64,000 bases of DNA from the NCBI GenBank assembly GCA_947499635.1, contig CANMPD010000010.1, positions 62,001 through 126,000 of the forward strand, in the 5' to 3' direction. Positions within the stretch are counted from its first letter, which is position 1. Each line of letters begins with the position of its first letter. This document shows positions 46,841-57,501 of this stretch, piece by piece. Both the position numbers and the translations under genes were made by a program. The stretch is from an uncultured Paracoccaceae bacterium (GTDB taxonomy: Bacteria > Pseudomonadota > Alphaproteobacteria > Rhodobacterales > Rhodobacteraceae). A model generated the notes under the pieces. The model was not told the DNA's origin and searched no databases. It worked only from the letters and a program-made list of their open reading frames with translations.

Positions 46841-47547
46841 TATTCTGTCTCCTCGGCGTTTTCGATGGCTTCGCGCCAAAAATCAGGATCGGCATAGACG
46901 GTGGGATCCATTACACCTGCAAGGTGAAAGGCTTCGCGGCGCTCGACGCAGGTTCCACAGCGCCCACAGTGGGTTTCGCCGCCCTTATAGCAGGACCAGG
47001 TTTGTGCAAAGGGTGTGTTCACCCGCGCGCCTTCGGTCACGATATCTGCTTTTGAACGATGCACGAATGGTGTCACCAAAGATACATCCGCATACCCATC
47101 GAGCGCTTCGCGCTGCATTTTGTCGAAAGCTTCGGTAAAGCCTGGGCGACAGTCGGGGTATATAAAGTGATCGCCCCCATGCACAGCTGTTGCCACACCC
47201 GTGTCACCATTGGCTGCTGCAATTCCATAAGCAATTGTCAACATGATGGCATTTCGGTTTGGAACAACCGTAATTTTCATGGAGTCTTCGGCATAGTGCC
47301 CATCGGGTACATCGATATCATCCGTCAGTGCAGAACCGGTGAGCGATGCACCTATGGTGCGCATATCAATGATATGGTGAGGAACATTCAGGCGGACCGC
47401 GCATGCGGCAGCAAAATCTAGCTCCTTACGATGGCGTTGGCCATAATCAAAGGAAACCAAACGGGACAGCTCCCCTTTGGCGGCAAGTGAGTGGGCTAAA
47501 GATACGGAATCAAGCCCGCCCGAGCAGATTACAATTATTTTCATCAT
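46840..47547 (-). CDS. queC: 7-cyano-7-deazaguanine synthase
   Basis: 235 residues from ATG 47547, with AAGGA five bases upstream; a second ATG follows immediately. ATP-dependent conversion of 7-carboxy-7-deazaguanine to preQ0. PP-loop SGGLDSVSLAH at the N-terminus, VPNRNAIMLTIAYGIAA, and the zinc cysteines in the C-terminal part (SCYKGGETHCGRCGTC). First gene of the que operon; a preQ1-I-like fold lies between the promoter region and the ribosome site. Confidence 0.96.
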   Translation of the reverse strand: MMKIIVICSGGLDSVSLAHSLAAKGELSRLVSFDYGQRHRKELDFAAACAVRLNVPHHIIDMRTIGASLTGSALTDDIDVPDGHYAEDSMKITVVPNRNAIMLTIAYGIAAANGDTGVATAVHGGDHFIYPDCRPGFTEAFDKMQREALDGYADVSLVTPFVHRSKADIVTEGARVNTPFAQTWSCYKGGETHCGRCGTCVERREAFHLAGVMDPTVYADPDFWREAIENAEETE

Positions 47548-47550
47548 GTC

Positions 47551-47590
47551 AGTCCTTGTTTTGATGACCGGGTAGGCTGCGACCGGTGCA
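47551..47590 (-). promoter_or_regulatory. Possible preQ1-I-like riboswitch before queC
   Basis: Reading the minus strand, a 5-bp stem ACCGG / CCGGT (47587-47583 and 47571-47567) encloses TCGCAGCCTAC. It is followed by CATCAAAACAAGG, which runs into the queC ribosome site. The preQ1 class I aptamer has a similar order: 5-bp stem, loop with CTAGCTACAC, A-rich tail ACTAAGG that docks in the stem. The resemblance is partial, with the loop and tail each a base or two short. Position before the que operon makes it plausible. Confidence 0.3.
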
Positions 47591-47804
47591 GGGGCATTAG
47601 ACCACGTATGTAGAAAATTCCACCACAAAACGTACAAAATTGTGCCCGACATACGTGAGTGTTGATTTTAGGTTGAGTTCTACACCTCATGGGTGATGCG
47701 ATTTTTGAAAAATACCCCTTTGTACGATGTGAAATTCACTTTAGCGTGTGGTGAATATATCATTTTACCGCTGACAACAGCACACCTGACGGGAGAGACC
47801 AAGT

Positions 47805-48146
47805 ATGGGAAAGCGTGATGACCTGATTGCAAAGTACGCCGACGATTTGAAATCTAAGTGCGATATGGCACCGGATATGGATTTGTTGACCAAAGTGACC
47901 ATCGGCTGTGGTCCTGCGATCTATAATGCGGATGCGTCGACGGTTGCAGGCAGTGACCCAAGCGAACTGGAAACCGTTAAAAACAATTTTCTCATCAAAA
48001 AGCTAGGTCTCAAAGACGGTCCGGAATTGATGAATGCCATTACAAAAGTAATTGAAATATATGGTAAGTCCGAGCGCAACAAATACCGTGCGGTTATTTA
48101 CTATATGTTAACCAAGCATTTCGGCAAAGAATCTGTCTACGGTTAA
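47805..48146 (+). CDS. DUF2853 family protein
   Basis: 113 residues, small soluble protein. MGKRDDLIAKYADDLKSKC at the start, IGCGPAIYNADASTVAGSDPSELETVKNNFLIKKLGL in the middle, and ERNKYRAVIYYMLTKHFGKESVYG at the end match the DUF2853 family, of unknown function, known from a structural-genomics fold. GGGAGAG precedes the ATG. Divergent from queC. Confidence 0.88.
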   Translation: MGKRDDLIAKYADDLKSKCDMAPDMDLLTKVTIGCGPAIYNADASTVAGSDPSELETVKNNFLIKKLGLKDGPELMNAITKVIEIYGKSERNKYRAVIYYMLTKHFGKESVYG

Positions 48147-48170
48147 GTCTAGCAAACTGCATGAATAGAA

Positions 48171-48193
48171 AATCCCTACGGGTCGTGGGGATT
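48171..48193. terminator. Terminator between DUF2853 and EVE genes
   Basis: Stem AATCCC (48171-48176) / GGGATT (48188-48193) extended by a T-G pair and ACG / CGT around GGT. Convergent genes on both sides; A-rich before it supports minus-strand use, while plus-strand T content is weak. Confidence 0.65.
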
Positions 48194-48195
48194 AT

Positions 48196-48618
48196 TCAAT
48201 TTGCTTTAGTTCGACCCAATGCGCATATAATATGCCACTGTTCTTCACTTACAGGCTGGACCGAGAGACGTGGACTTTTGACCAGCGCCATGTCTGTCAA
48301 TGCGGGATCAGATTTGATTTGATCCAAGGTCACGGATTGTTCAAAACCTCGTACGGCTTTGATATCTACACAGTCCCAGCGTGGATCGTCTGCTTTGCTA
48401 TCGGGGTGAGATTCGGCGCAGATTTCAACGATGCCGACGACCGATTTTTCCTTTTGGGAATGATAGAAAAACCCACGATCGCCCAGTTTCATGGCGCGCA
48501 TAAAGTTGCGCGCCTGATAGTTGCGTACGCCATCCCATTCCTCGCCCGTGTTACCTTTGGCAACTTGGTCGTCCCAACTCCAGGTTGAGGGTTCGGATTT
48601 GAACAGCCAATATGCCAT
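48196..48618 (-). CDS. EVE domain protein
   Basis: 140 residues from ATG 48618. EVE (PUA-like) domains read modified bases. MAYWLFKSEPSTWSWDDQVAKG, EWDGVRNYQARNFMRAMKLGDRGFFYHS and VVGIVEICAESHPD are the family signature. The target (modified DNA or RNA base) is unknown. Its start overlaps the YciI stop by one base (TGATG), giving a YciI-EVE pair that is frequent in alphaproteobacteria. Confidence 0.92.
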   Translation of the reverse strand: MAYWLFKSEPSTWSWDDQVAKGNTGEEWDGVRNYQARNFMRAMKLGDRGFFYHSQKEKSVVGIVEICAESHPDSKADDPRWDCVDIKAVRGFEQSVTLDQIKSDPALTDMALVKSPRLSVQPVSEEQWHIICALGRTKAN

Positions 48619-48890
48619 CAGCCGATAACTTTTTTCCAAGTGATCAGCTCAACAGCTTCAAATAGGCCTGCCTTGGCATAGGGATCAGCCGCGGCCCAGT
48701 CATTTGCAGCCGCCATATCTTTGACATCTAATATGATGAGCGACCCAACCATGGCACCGTCTTGATCCAGTAAAGGGCCAGCCTGCGCAACAACACCGGT
48801 TCTGTCGATGTAGGCGAGGTGATCGGCGCGGTTGTCCAATCGAGTTTGCAGATGGTCGGGTTTATCGCGGGCGATCAATGCAACAAGCAT
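48618..48890 (-). CDS. YciI family protein
   Basis: 90 residues. Ferredoxin-like fold with the conserved His-Asp pair; RADHLAYIDRTG and GSLIILDVKDMAAANDWAAADPYAKAGLFEAVELITWKKVIG are typical. Relatives act as dehalogenase-like or hydrolase enzymes, but most have no known role. Ends by overlapping the EVE gene; gpsA is one base upstream. Confidence 0.9.
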   Translation of the reverse strand: MLVALIARDKPDHLQTRLDNRADHLAYIDRTGVVAQAGPLLDQDGAMVGSLIILDVKDMAAANDWAAADPYAKAGLFEAVELITWKKVIG

Positions 48891-48891
48891 T

Positions 48892-49854
48892 TTATTCCTC
48901 TTTTAATGGTCTTTTAAACAAATGCTCTGCAGCTTGGGTGATCGTCAAGTTCTGTTCAACCAAATTGGTTACTGTTTGCGTGATTGGCATGTCTAAATTT
49001 GCATTTTGAGCGTATTTCGCCACGGCTTTGGCAGTTGCGGCACCTTCGACTGTGATGGTTGGATCAAATTTCTGATTGCGCCCCAAGGCAAGGCCCAGTC
49101 TGAAATTGCGCGACTGTTCTGATGCACAAGTAAGCGTTAGGTCGCCAAACCCGGATAAGCCTGCCAGTGTTTGGGGGTGGCCACCTTTGTGTTGAGCAAG
49201 GCGGTTCATCTCGGCAAAGCCACGGGTCATCAGGGCGGCACGTGCGCTCTCGCCTAATCCCGCGCCAATAACGGCGCCGCAAGCAATAGCAATAACATTT
49301 TTCAATGCGCCGCCCAATTCCGCCCCGATCACGTCTTGTGTACGGTAAAGGCGCAAATTCTCAGTAGATAACTTGGCTTGTAAGGACGTGCCGTGAACTT
49401 CATTTGCGCAGGCGAGGGTCAGTGCAGTGGGTAGTCCTTTGGCAATATCGGATGCAAAGCTTGGTCCGGTTAATATTGCGGGGCTGGCTGACGTAATACA
49501 ATCTTGGATTAGTGCGACAGGCCCCATGCCACTGGAGATTTCTACCCCTTTGCTGCAGGCAACAAGCGGTTTTCCGGCTAGCAAGGTTTGATGCGCGCTG
49601 AGGAACGCGCGTAGCCTTTGAAGGGGCAGAGCGAGTAAAATTACATCAGATTTGCAGGACTGTCTCAGGTCGTCACTGACATGTAGCATATCTGGAAAAC
49701 CTGCCTCAGGTAATCGTAATGCATTTTCGCGTTGTTGCGCCATTTGTGTGACATGATCGGCATTTCGGGCCCATAGGGTTACAGGCGTATTTTTTGCAAG
49801 AGAAATAGCCAAAGCGGTGCCAAAGGCTCCTGCGCCTAAGACTGCTATACTCAT
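48892..49854 (-). CDS. gpsA: Glycerol-3-phosphate dehydrogenase (NAD(P)+)
   Basis: 320 residues. Makes sn-glycerol-3-phosphate for phospholipids. NAD-binding [14 protein letters not shown] at the N-terminus, [31 protein letters not shown], and the C-terminal catalytic region [38 protein letters not shown]. Overlaps tsaD by four bases. Confidence 0.96.
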   Translation of the reverse strand: MSIAVLGAGAFGTALAISLAKNTPVTLWARNADHVTQMAQQRENALRLPEAGFPDMLHVSDDLRQSCKSDVILLALPLQRLRAFLSAHQTLLAGKPLVACSKGVEISSGMGPVALIQDCITSASPAILTGPSFASDIAKGLPTALTLACANEVHGTSLQAKLSTENLRLYRTQDVIGAELGGALKNVIAIACGAVIGAGLGESARAALMTRGFAEMNRLAQHKGGHPQTLAGLSGFGDLTLTCASEQSRNFRLGLALGRNQKFDPTITVEGAATAKAVAKYAQNANLDMPITQTVTNLVEQNLTITQAAEHLFKRPLKEE

Positions 49855-50948
49855 GCTTTGGCGCCTTTTTTCCCGCTGCCTAGTAGCGCTGGGCTGGTTT
49901 TATCCAATGGCCAACGTGGGCGCGCTGTTAGATCCAGACCGTCGCGTCCTCCCATATCAAATCGCTCAAGCCCTGCGTAGGCAATCATTGCGGCGTTATC
50001 TGTACATAGGGCAAGCGGCGGGGCGGTAAAGGCGGTGTTCAGCTGCGCACATAGGTCAGTCAAACCTGTACGAATGGCGGTATTTGCTGCAACACCACCT
50101 GCAACAGCGAGGGTTGGTTGGTTTGGGTTTTCCTCGAAGTATAATCCTAAGGCACGGCGGGTTTTTGCAACCAATACATCGACCACCGCGGCTTGAAAGC
50201 CCGCACATAGATCTGCACGATCTTGGCGTGTCAGTCCGCCTTTTTCGGCAACGATTTGATCCCGAGCTCGCAGAAGGGCGGTCTTCAGACCTGAAAACGA
50301 CAGGTTGCAGTCTTTGCGATCTAGCAAGGGGCGTGGAAAACGGATGCGTTTGGGGTCGCCGTTTTGGGCCTCGGCTTGTACGGAGGGGCCGCCAGGTTGC
50401 GGCAGGCCTAGCAGGCGTGCGGTTTTATCAAAGGCTTCGCCGGGTGCGTCATCAATTGTGCCACCTAAGCGGGTGAAATCTTCGGGACCGCGTGCGATCA
50501 GATATTGGCAGTGCCCGCCAGAGACCAGCAACATTAGGTAAGGATAGGCAATCCTATCAGTCAAACGTGGGGTCAAAGCATGGCCGGCCAAATGGTTCAC
50601 CCCGATCAGCGGCAGGTCACGTGCGGCTGCGATCCCTTTGGCGCACATGACGCCTGACATCACACCACCGATTAATCCTGGGCCAGCGGTGACAGCAATG
50701 GCGTCGATATCATCCAATGACAGGTTTGCGGTGTTTAGAGCCTCAATCACACAGAGATCGAGTTTTTCAGCATGTGCGCGTGCGGCAATCTCGGGCACCA
50801 CGCCACCATATGCACTGTGCAAATCGGTTTGGCCGTAGACAACATTTGACAGAATTTCTGCGGGAGCCTGTCCAGTTTGGCGCACAACCGCAGCCGCTGT
50901 ATCATCACAGCTGCTTTCTAATCCGAGAATGGTGCGGGTTTGCGTCAT
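49851..50948 (-). CDS. tsaD: tRNA N6-adenosine threonylcarbamoyltransferase
   Basis: 365 residues. Transfers threonylcarbamoyl to A37 of ANN-decoding tRNAs. ASKHA fold: [36 protein letters not shown], iron-binding HLAGH, and [10 protein letters not shown]. The gene starts the unit tsaD-gpsA-YciI-EVE and is divergent from hemD. Complements tsaE at 37.1-37.5 kb. Confidence 0.97.
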   Translation of the reverse strand: MTQTRTILGLESSCDDTAAAVVRQTGQAPAEILSNVVYGQTDLHSAYGGVVPEIAARAHAEKLDLCVIEALNTANLSLDDIDAIAVTAGPGLIGGVMSGVMCAKGIAAARDLPLIGVNHLAGHALTPRLTDRIAYPYLMLLVSGGHCQYLIARGPEDFTRLGGTIDDAPGEAFDKTARLLGLPQPGGPSVQAEAQNGDPKRIRFPRPLLDRKDCNLSFSGLKTALLRARDQIVAEKGGLTRQDRADLCAGFQAAVVDVLVAKTRRALGLYFEENPNQPTLAVAGGVAANTAIRTGLTDLCAQLNTAFTAPPLALCTDNAAMIAYAGLERFDMGGRDGLDLTARPRWPLDKTSPALLGSGKKGAKA

Positions 50949-51033
50949 TGATCCTACCGTTGCATCCTAGTTTGTGCGGGGCTACCACCGATATGTGCGC
51001 TAAACAATCCCGAGCAACACCAATGAGGTGCGA

Positions 51034-51762
51034 ATGGAAAAGCCCAAGGCCGTTTTATTGCTGACTCGCCCTGATGTAGGGAATGCCCGATTTCGGGCTC
51101 AGTTATCGCGGGAACTGCGGTCACATCTTCTAATTATTGAGCACCCACTGATCACGATTACGCCACTTGTGACGTCATTGGATTTAAGCGGTACGGATAG
51201 GGTGATTTTTACCTCGCAAACTGCGGTTCAGGCGGCGTCTAATTTGACGGATCAACGTGTACCTTCCTTTTGTGTTGGTCGGCAGACAACCAAAGCGGCT
51301 TGCCAGGCAGGGTGGCGTGCCAAAATGCTAGGCCTAGACAGTGCTGCACTTGTTGAGGCGCTTCTAACCCGTCCTTTGGTTGATCATATATTGCATTTAC
51401 GCGGTGCGCACACACGTGGAAACATAGTGTCGAAACTCGTTTCAGCTGGGTATCACTGCGATGAAGTTGCGATTTATGATCAGGTGCTACAGCCGATATC
51501 GCAAGACGTTTTAGACCTGCTTACCAGTGAGACACCGGTTATTGTGCCACTTTTTTCACCACGGGCCGCGCAATATTTTGCAGAAAATACGCCACAAGCG
51601 CGAAATTTGACCTTAATTGCACTAAGTGATGCGGTCGCAGCCCCCTTGCAGAGCTTGCATTATGAGGCGCTACACGTAAGTAAAATACCTGAAGCTGTCG
51701 CAATGGTGGATATTTTAACGAATATTGTCGCGCAATCACCGGGGTCCCAAGCTTTGGGTTGA
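51034..51762 (+). CDS. hemD: Uroporphyrinogen-III synthase
   Basis: 242 residues from ATG 51034; a GTG six bases upstream is also possible. Closes hydroxymethylbilane to uroporphyrinogen III. The family is poorly conserved: LLLTRPDVGNARFRAQL near the start, VIFTSQTAVQAA, CVGRQTTKAACQAGW, HLRGAHTRG and IVPLFSPRAAQYFAE fit. The tsaD / hemD / mitofilin / hemY order supports it. Confidence 0.88.
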   Translation: MEKPKAVLLLTRPDVGNARFRAQLSRELRSHLLIIEHPLITITPLVTSLDLSGTDRVIFTSQTAVQAASNLTDQRVPSFCVGRQTTKAACQAGWRAKMLGLDSAALVEALLTRPLVDHILHLRGAHTRGNIVSKLVSAGYHCDEVAIYDQVLQPISQDVLDLLTSETPVIVPLFSPRAAQYFAENTPQARNLTLIALSDAVAAPLQSLHYEALHVSKIPEAVAMVDILTNIVAQSPGSQALG

Positions 51763-51833
51763 GCGGCACAAGAGCGCGCACTAGAGATAGACTAGCGCAA
51801 GCTAAAGTTTTCAAGGAATCGGGGGTGCCCACA

Positions 51834-53186
<1,353 letters not shown>

Positions 53187-53199
53187 GGACGCCGCTACT

Positions 53200-54711
53200 A
53201 TGCTCTGGTCTCTCTTTAAGATCCTCGCCTTTTTCGCGATTATTGGCCTGATGACCATCGGCAGCGTAATGCTGCTGGATATGGCCGGTGGTGTACAAAT
53301 CACGGTTGCAGGTACTGAATATACTCTTGGCGCGTTCCAGTCGGTGATCGCTTTGTTGGTGCTGATGGCGCTGAGTTGGGTATTTTTTAAGCTTGTGACT
53401 TTGCTTTTGGCGTCGCTCAAGTTTCTCAACGGCGATGAAACGGCTTTGTCACGCTATTTTGACAAAGGTCGGGAACGTCGCGGATATCGTGCTTTGTCCG
53501 AGGGGTTGATGGCTCTTGCGTCGGGCGAAGGGCGTTTAGCGCTCTCCAAAGCCACACGAGCGGAAAAATACCTACAAAACCCTGAGCTTACAGATTTGTT
53601 AATCGCACAGGCTGCAGAGATGTCGGGCGATACCAAGCGTGCCGAAGTTGCCTATAAGCGATTACTATCCAATCAAAAGACTCGTTTTGTTGGGGTTCGT
53701 GGTATCATGAAGCAGCGCTTGTCAGATGGTGATACTGAGACTGCACTGCAATTGGCGCAAAAGGCTCTTACATTGCGGCCCAAGCATGAAGAAGTGCAGG
53801 ATACTTTACTACGTTTACAGGCTCAGTCTTCGGATTGGGAAGGCGCGCGTAAAACTTTGTCAACAAAGCTAAAAACGGGCACGATGCCTCGGGATGTATT
53901 CAAGCGTCGCGATGCAGTTCTCGCCTTATCTGCATCCAAATCTTTGCTAGACGAAACTGCATCCATTGAACAACAAGAGCAGGCAATCGAAGCAAACCGT
54001 TTATCGCCTGATTTGGTTCCTGCTGCCGTTTTGGCTGCCCGGGCTTACATTGCCAAAGGTAAACCGCGCTATGCGGCACGTGTGTTGAAAAAAACATGGG
54101 AGACCCAGCCGCACCCTGATCTGGCACATGCCTTTGCTGAAATCCAGCCAGATGAAACGCCAGCTGCGCGTCTGAAACGTTTCGATGCGTTGCTGCGTAT
54201 TAATGCGACGCACGATGAAACACACTTGATAAAAGCTGAATTGTTGATTGTCGCCGAAGACTTTCCTGCTGCGCGCCGTGCGCTTGGTGATCTGGTCGAA
54301 CGCGCGCCAGATGCCCGCGCTTTGACATTGATGGCGGCAATTGAAAAAGGCGAAGGATCATCCAACGCTGTGGTCCAAGGGTGGCTAACCCGTGCCTTGG
54401 TAACTCCACGTGGTCCACAATGGGTGTGTGATAACTGCAATCACATTCATGTAGAATGGGCGCCGGTTTGTGAAAATTGCACGAGCTTTGACACGCTGAG
54501 TTGGAAACGACCTGAAACCCCTGAAATTGCTTCGGCAATGGCGACGCAAATGCTGCCGCTGATTATTGGATCAGAGGAGGAAGCGACACAGGAGAACGCG
54601 GCCCTTGTGGTTTCGGAGACTTCTGAAGCTGTTATCAATACAGAGCCAACGGAAGCTGAAACGCCGCCTGAAGAAGAACCTGAGGTTCAAGATCTTAAAA
54701 AAAGCGTCTAA
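53200..54711 (+). CDS. hemY: HemY N-terminal domain / TPR membrane protein with C-terminal zinc ribbon
   Basis: 503 residues. Two N-terminal membrane helices (about 5-28 and 45-73), the HemY_N signature (LSRYFDKGRERRGYRALSEGLMALASGEGRLALSKATRAEKYL), then TPR repeats to about residue 400. Near the end there is WVCDNCNHIHVEWAPVCENC, with Cys410, 413, 424 and 427: a rubredoxin-like zinc ribbon recalling LapB. It is not the flavoenzyme also called HemY. Role unresolved; linked to heme or membrane assembly by gene order. Confidence 0.87.
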   Translation: MLWSLFKILAFFAIIGLMTIGSVMLLDMAGGVQITVAGTEYTLGAFQSVIALLVLMALSWVFFKLVTLLLASLKFLNGDETALSRYFDKGRERRGYRALSEGLMALASGEGRLALSKATRAEKYLQNPELTDLLIAQAAEMSGDTKRAEVAYKRLLSNQKTRFVGVRGIMKQRLSDGDTETALQLAQKALTLRPKHEEVQDTLLRLQAQSSDWEGARKTLSTKLKTGTMPRDVFKRRDAVLALSASKSLLDETASIEQQEQAIEANRLSPDLVPAAVLAARAYIAKGKPRYAARVLKKTWETQPHPDLAHAFAEIQPDETPAARLKRFDALLRINATHDETHLIKAELLIVAEDFPAARRALGDLVERAPDARALTLMAAIEKGEGSSNAVVQGWLTRALVTPRGPQWVCDNCNHIHVEWAPVCENCTSFDTLSWKRPETPEIASAMATQMLPLIIGSEEEATQENAALVVSETSEAVINTEPTEAETPPEEEPEVQDLKKSV

Positions 54712-54715
54712 TTTG

Positions 54716-54746
54716 AAAGCCGGGAGTTGAAATGCTCCCGGCTTTT
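54716..54746 (+). terminator. Terminator after hemY
   Basis: Stem AAAGCCGGGAG (54716-54726) / CTCCCGGCTTT (54735-54745), 8-base loop, followed by T. The A-run before it may let it work for trmL on the minus strand too. Confidence 0.88.
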
Positions 54747-54850
54747 CTAATTAAACTTACGGGTTGGTATGTATAAAATCCAAAACATATCTGGAATATT
54801 TCGCGGTCTATTCGGATTTTTCAGATGCAGTGACTGTGAAGCGATTACAT

Positions 54851-55324
54851 TTAACCACCTAGCTGAGTTCGCATAGCCTGATAAATGACAGCTGTAGCAA
54901 CGTTTGCTAAGTTAAGTGACCGAACAAGTGGATTGCGCATCGGTAAGTTAAATACCCGATCATCCATGTTTTCTAGAATTGCAGCCGGTAGGCCTGCAGA
55001 TTCACAACCAAAGACCAAGTAAGCATCGCGATGGTACTCAGGCGTGTAAACGCTTTGCGCTCCGTGTTCTTCGAAAAAATACATATTTTCTCGGGGTGGT
55101 TTGCGGTCAGCCAAAAAGCTTTCCCAACTGTCGTATTCGCTGAGATTAACATGCTTCCAATAGTCAGTCCCAGCCCTACGCACAGCCTTTTCGTCGAGAG
55201 AAAACCCATAAGGTTTGATCAGGATGAGTTCCAAATTTAGTGCTACACAGGTTCGCCCGATCGCACCGGTATTATACGGAATTTCTGGCGTCACGAGTAC
55301 CATTTTCATGCACGGGTCAGGCAT
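54851..55324 (-). CDS. trmL: tRNA (cytidine/uridine-2'-O-)-methyltransferase TrmL
   Basis: 157 residues. SPOUT-class methylation of the wobble base C34/U34 of tRNA-Leu. The knotted-fold motifs VTPEIPYNTGAIGRTC, LVFGCESAGLPAAIL and FNLPMRNPLVRSLNLANVATAVIYQAMRT are clear. ATG at 55324; an ATG five codons later is a weaker alternative. Convergent with hemY. Confidence 0.93.
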   Translation of the reverse strand: MPDPCMKMVLVTPEIPYNTGAIGRTCVALNLELILIKPYGFSLDEKAVRRAGTDYWKHVNLSEYDSWESFLADRKPPRENMYFFEEHGAQSVYTPEYHRDAYLVFGCESAGLPAAILENMDDRVFNLPMRNPLVRSLNLANVATAVIYQAMRTQLGG

Positions 55325-55451
55325 AGGTGTAATGCTTTCTAAGTGGCATGCTCAGGAACCAGCACGCTATCGACGCCCTTTTAACCTGACTAAGAGGTAC
55401 TTAAAATGTGAAATTTACGCTCGCAGTGTGAATGTTATCCCCCTTGTTTGA

Positions 55452-56435
55452 TCAATCGAGGTACGGAACGAATTGGCGCGTTGCGATATTGGAGATAAAG
55501 ATCGCAAGAATTTCTTCCATGGATTGAAAGCTTAGCGCACGCATAGGTTCGCGTGAAATCAGGATATGTTGATTGTTGCGCGGGGCATGCAACAGTTGGT
55601 CCCAACCGGGAATAAGCGCATCCCAATTCTCTCGTAAAGTGGCGAGAGGTTGACCATAGTTTTCTGCATAGGTGCTAACTAGAAAATCCGCATCGATCTG
55701 TTGTACCAGTTCGGGACTTAAATCGATGCGATCTCCCGCGAGGCTGGAAACCACCTCTGGCTGGTCAAAGCCTAATTCGTCGAGAATATAACTCATTGCA
55801 CCATAGGTTTTATAGGCGCGAAAGCGTTTGCCGCGCACCTCTGCGATTGCAACTGTGATGTCAGAGGGGGCCTCAAATCGCTGCTGAACTAGGGCTTTTG
55901 CTTCAGATAGGCGAAATTGAAACACGGCCTCGCGGCGTTGGAATTCATCTAGGCGGCCGGCCGCATCGGCAATTCTACGATATCGTTCTCGTGCGGTGTT
56001 GGACCAGATATTAATCACAACTGTTGGCGCAATTTCGGACAGCTGATCGAACAACTCTGCTGAGAAATCAGGGAGGAAAATTAAATCAGGTGCAAGGCTT
56101 GCTATGACTTCAAGGTCGGGTTGCTTAGGGTGGCCGACAAAAGCGATGCCGGTGTTCTCAAATGTTGCATGCAGCAAATCATGCGCCCCGCGAATGGTGG
56201 GTAACCCGTTGTTCATCGCCGTCTTGATCACACCAGTAGATCCAACCACGGGTGCGCCTAATTCCAGTAACGGTGTGGTAAATTGCTCTCCGCGAAGCGC
56301 GACAATTCTTGTTGCGCGCGTGGGGATTTCGACCTTGTGACCAAGTCCATCCACAAAGGTTCGACTGCTCTGTGCGTTGAGTGTTGAGGCGGTTAATCCG
56401 TAAAACAGGCACAGTAGAAACAAAGAAAGACGCAT
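55452..56435 (-). CDS. Iron-siderophore ABC transporter, periplasmic binding protein
   Basis: 327 residues from ATG 56435; a TTG at 56447 is in frame. Signal peptide (about 1-22). TroA/FhuD-like binding domain with a central helix; VEIPTRATRIVALRGEQFTTPLLELGAPVVGST at the N-terminal lobe, and LEVIASLAPDLIFLPDF. Delivers ferric siderophore (possibly heme or cobalamin) to the two FecCD permeases. Last gene of the ATPase-permease-permease-binding-protein run. Confidence 0.9.
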   Translation of the reverse strand: MRLSLFLLCLFYGLTASTLNAQSSRTFVDGLGHKVEIPTRATRIVALRGEQFTTPLLELGAPVVGSTGVIKTAMNNGLPTIRGAHDLLHATFENTGIAFVGHPKQPDLEVIASLAPDLIFLPDFSAELFDQLSEIAPTVVINIWSNTARERYRRIADAAGRLDEFQRREAVFQFRLSEAKALVQQRFEAPSDITVAIAEVRGKRFRAYKTYGAMSYILDELGFDQPEVVSSLAGDRIDLSPELVQQIDADFLVSTYAENYGQPLATLRENWDALIPGWDQLLHAPRNNQHILISREPMRALSFQSMEEILAIFISNIATRQFVPYLD

Positions 56436-56451
56436 TTTAATATCCAAGAGA

Positions 56452-57501
56452 CTATAGGTGTTTCGGGCTCGCGCGGCGAAAGATCAGCGCGACAAACATT
56501 GGAGCGCCAATTATGGCAGCGATCAATCCCGCAGGAAATTGCACCGGCGCCGCAACTGTCCGCCCGATTAAATCGGCAAGGGTGACGAGGCAAGCGCCAC
56601 TGAGTGCAGTGATCACAAGATGGGCGCCTTGACCTGCGCGACATAAGCGTCGTGCAATTTGTGCGGAAATCAATCCTACAAATCCCAACGGCCCTGCTAC
56701 GGAAACCGCAAGCGCCGACAGTGTCACGGCAAGTGTAATGAGACCATAGCGATCACGGCGTAATCGCAAACCCAGACCGGTGGCTATCTCTGGGCCGAAA
56801 CTAAGCCCCGATAAAGGGCGAACCGCCCATAGCAGGGCAGGGATTGCACCCATGAGTCCCAATAATAAAACTGAACAGCCAGCCCATGTGACCCTATGAA
56901 CGGACCCAGCAAGCCATGACAACGCTGTCGTAGCCTGATTGATCTGTCCATAGGTTAACATCGCACTTGTCCCTGCGCTGATCGTCGCTGATACGCCGAT
57001 ACCGACTAGGATAAAGCGTAAAGATGCTGCACTGGCTTTGCCGGTAGCAATCCATTGCACCAACACAGAGACGCTTAGTGCCCCCACAAAGGCTGCAAAG
57101 GGGCGTGCGATCAGCGGAGCATTTGGAACAAGGACGATCAGTGCGACCACGCAGAGGCTGGCCCCTTGCGAGACACCAACCAAAGATGGATCTGCCAAGG
57201 GGTTTCGGGTGACTCCTTGCAAGATCGCGCCTGATAGTCCAAGCATCCCTCCCACCAAAGCGGCTGCGCACAGGCGGGGTAGGCGAAGTTGCCAGATAAC
57301 TGTGGTTATCATATCGCCTTTTGGGGCATGCCAAAAAGCGTCCCAGATTTGGGTAGCGGTCAAATCAGCGCTGCCGCGAGACAGACTAATTAAGAACAAT
57401 GCCAGCAGTAGCCCTGTCAAAAGGCATGAAATGACGAGCACCTGAGGTTTTATGCGGAGGCTGATTCTATCGGAGCGTGTGCGATATACCGAGTGTCTCA
57501 T
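56452..57501 (-). CDS. FecCD family iron-siderophore permease (second)
   Basis: 349 residues, about ten membrane helices. Conserved IWQLRLPRLCAAALVGGMLGLSGAILQGVTRNPLADPSLVGVSQGAS at the N-terminal half, and GPLGFVGLISAQIARRL near the C-terminus where the coupling helix meets the ATPase. It pairs with the upstream permease as a heterodimer, as in FecCD or FepDG. Starts by overlapping that gene (ATGA). Confidence 0.94.
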   Translation of the reverse strand: MRHSVYRTRSDRISLRIKPQVLVISCLLTGLLLALFLISLSRGSADLTATQIWDAFWHAPKGDMITTVIWQLRLPRLCAAALVGGMLGLSGAILQGVTRNPLADPSLVGVSQGASLCVVALIVLVPNAPLIARPFAAFVGALSVSVLVQWIATGKASAASLRFILVGIGVSATISAGTSAMLTYGQINQATTALSWLAGSVHRVTWAGCSVLLLGLMGAIPALLWAVRPLSGLSFGPEIATGLGLRLRRDRYGLITLAVTLSALAVSVAGPLGFVGLISAQIARRLCRAGQGAHLVITALSGACLVTLADLIGRTVAAPVQFPAGLIAAIIGAPMFVALIFRRASPKHL

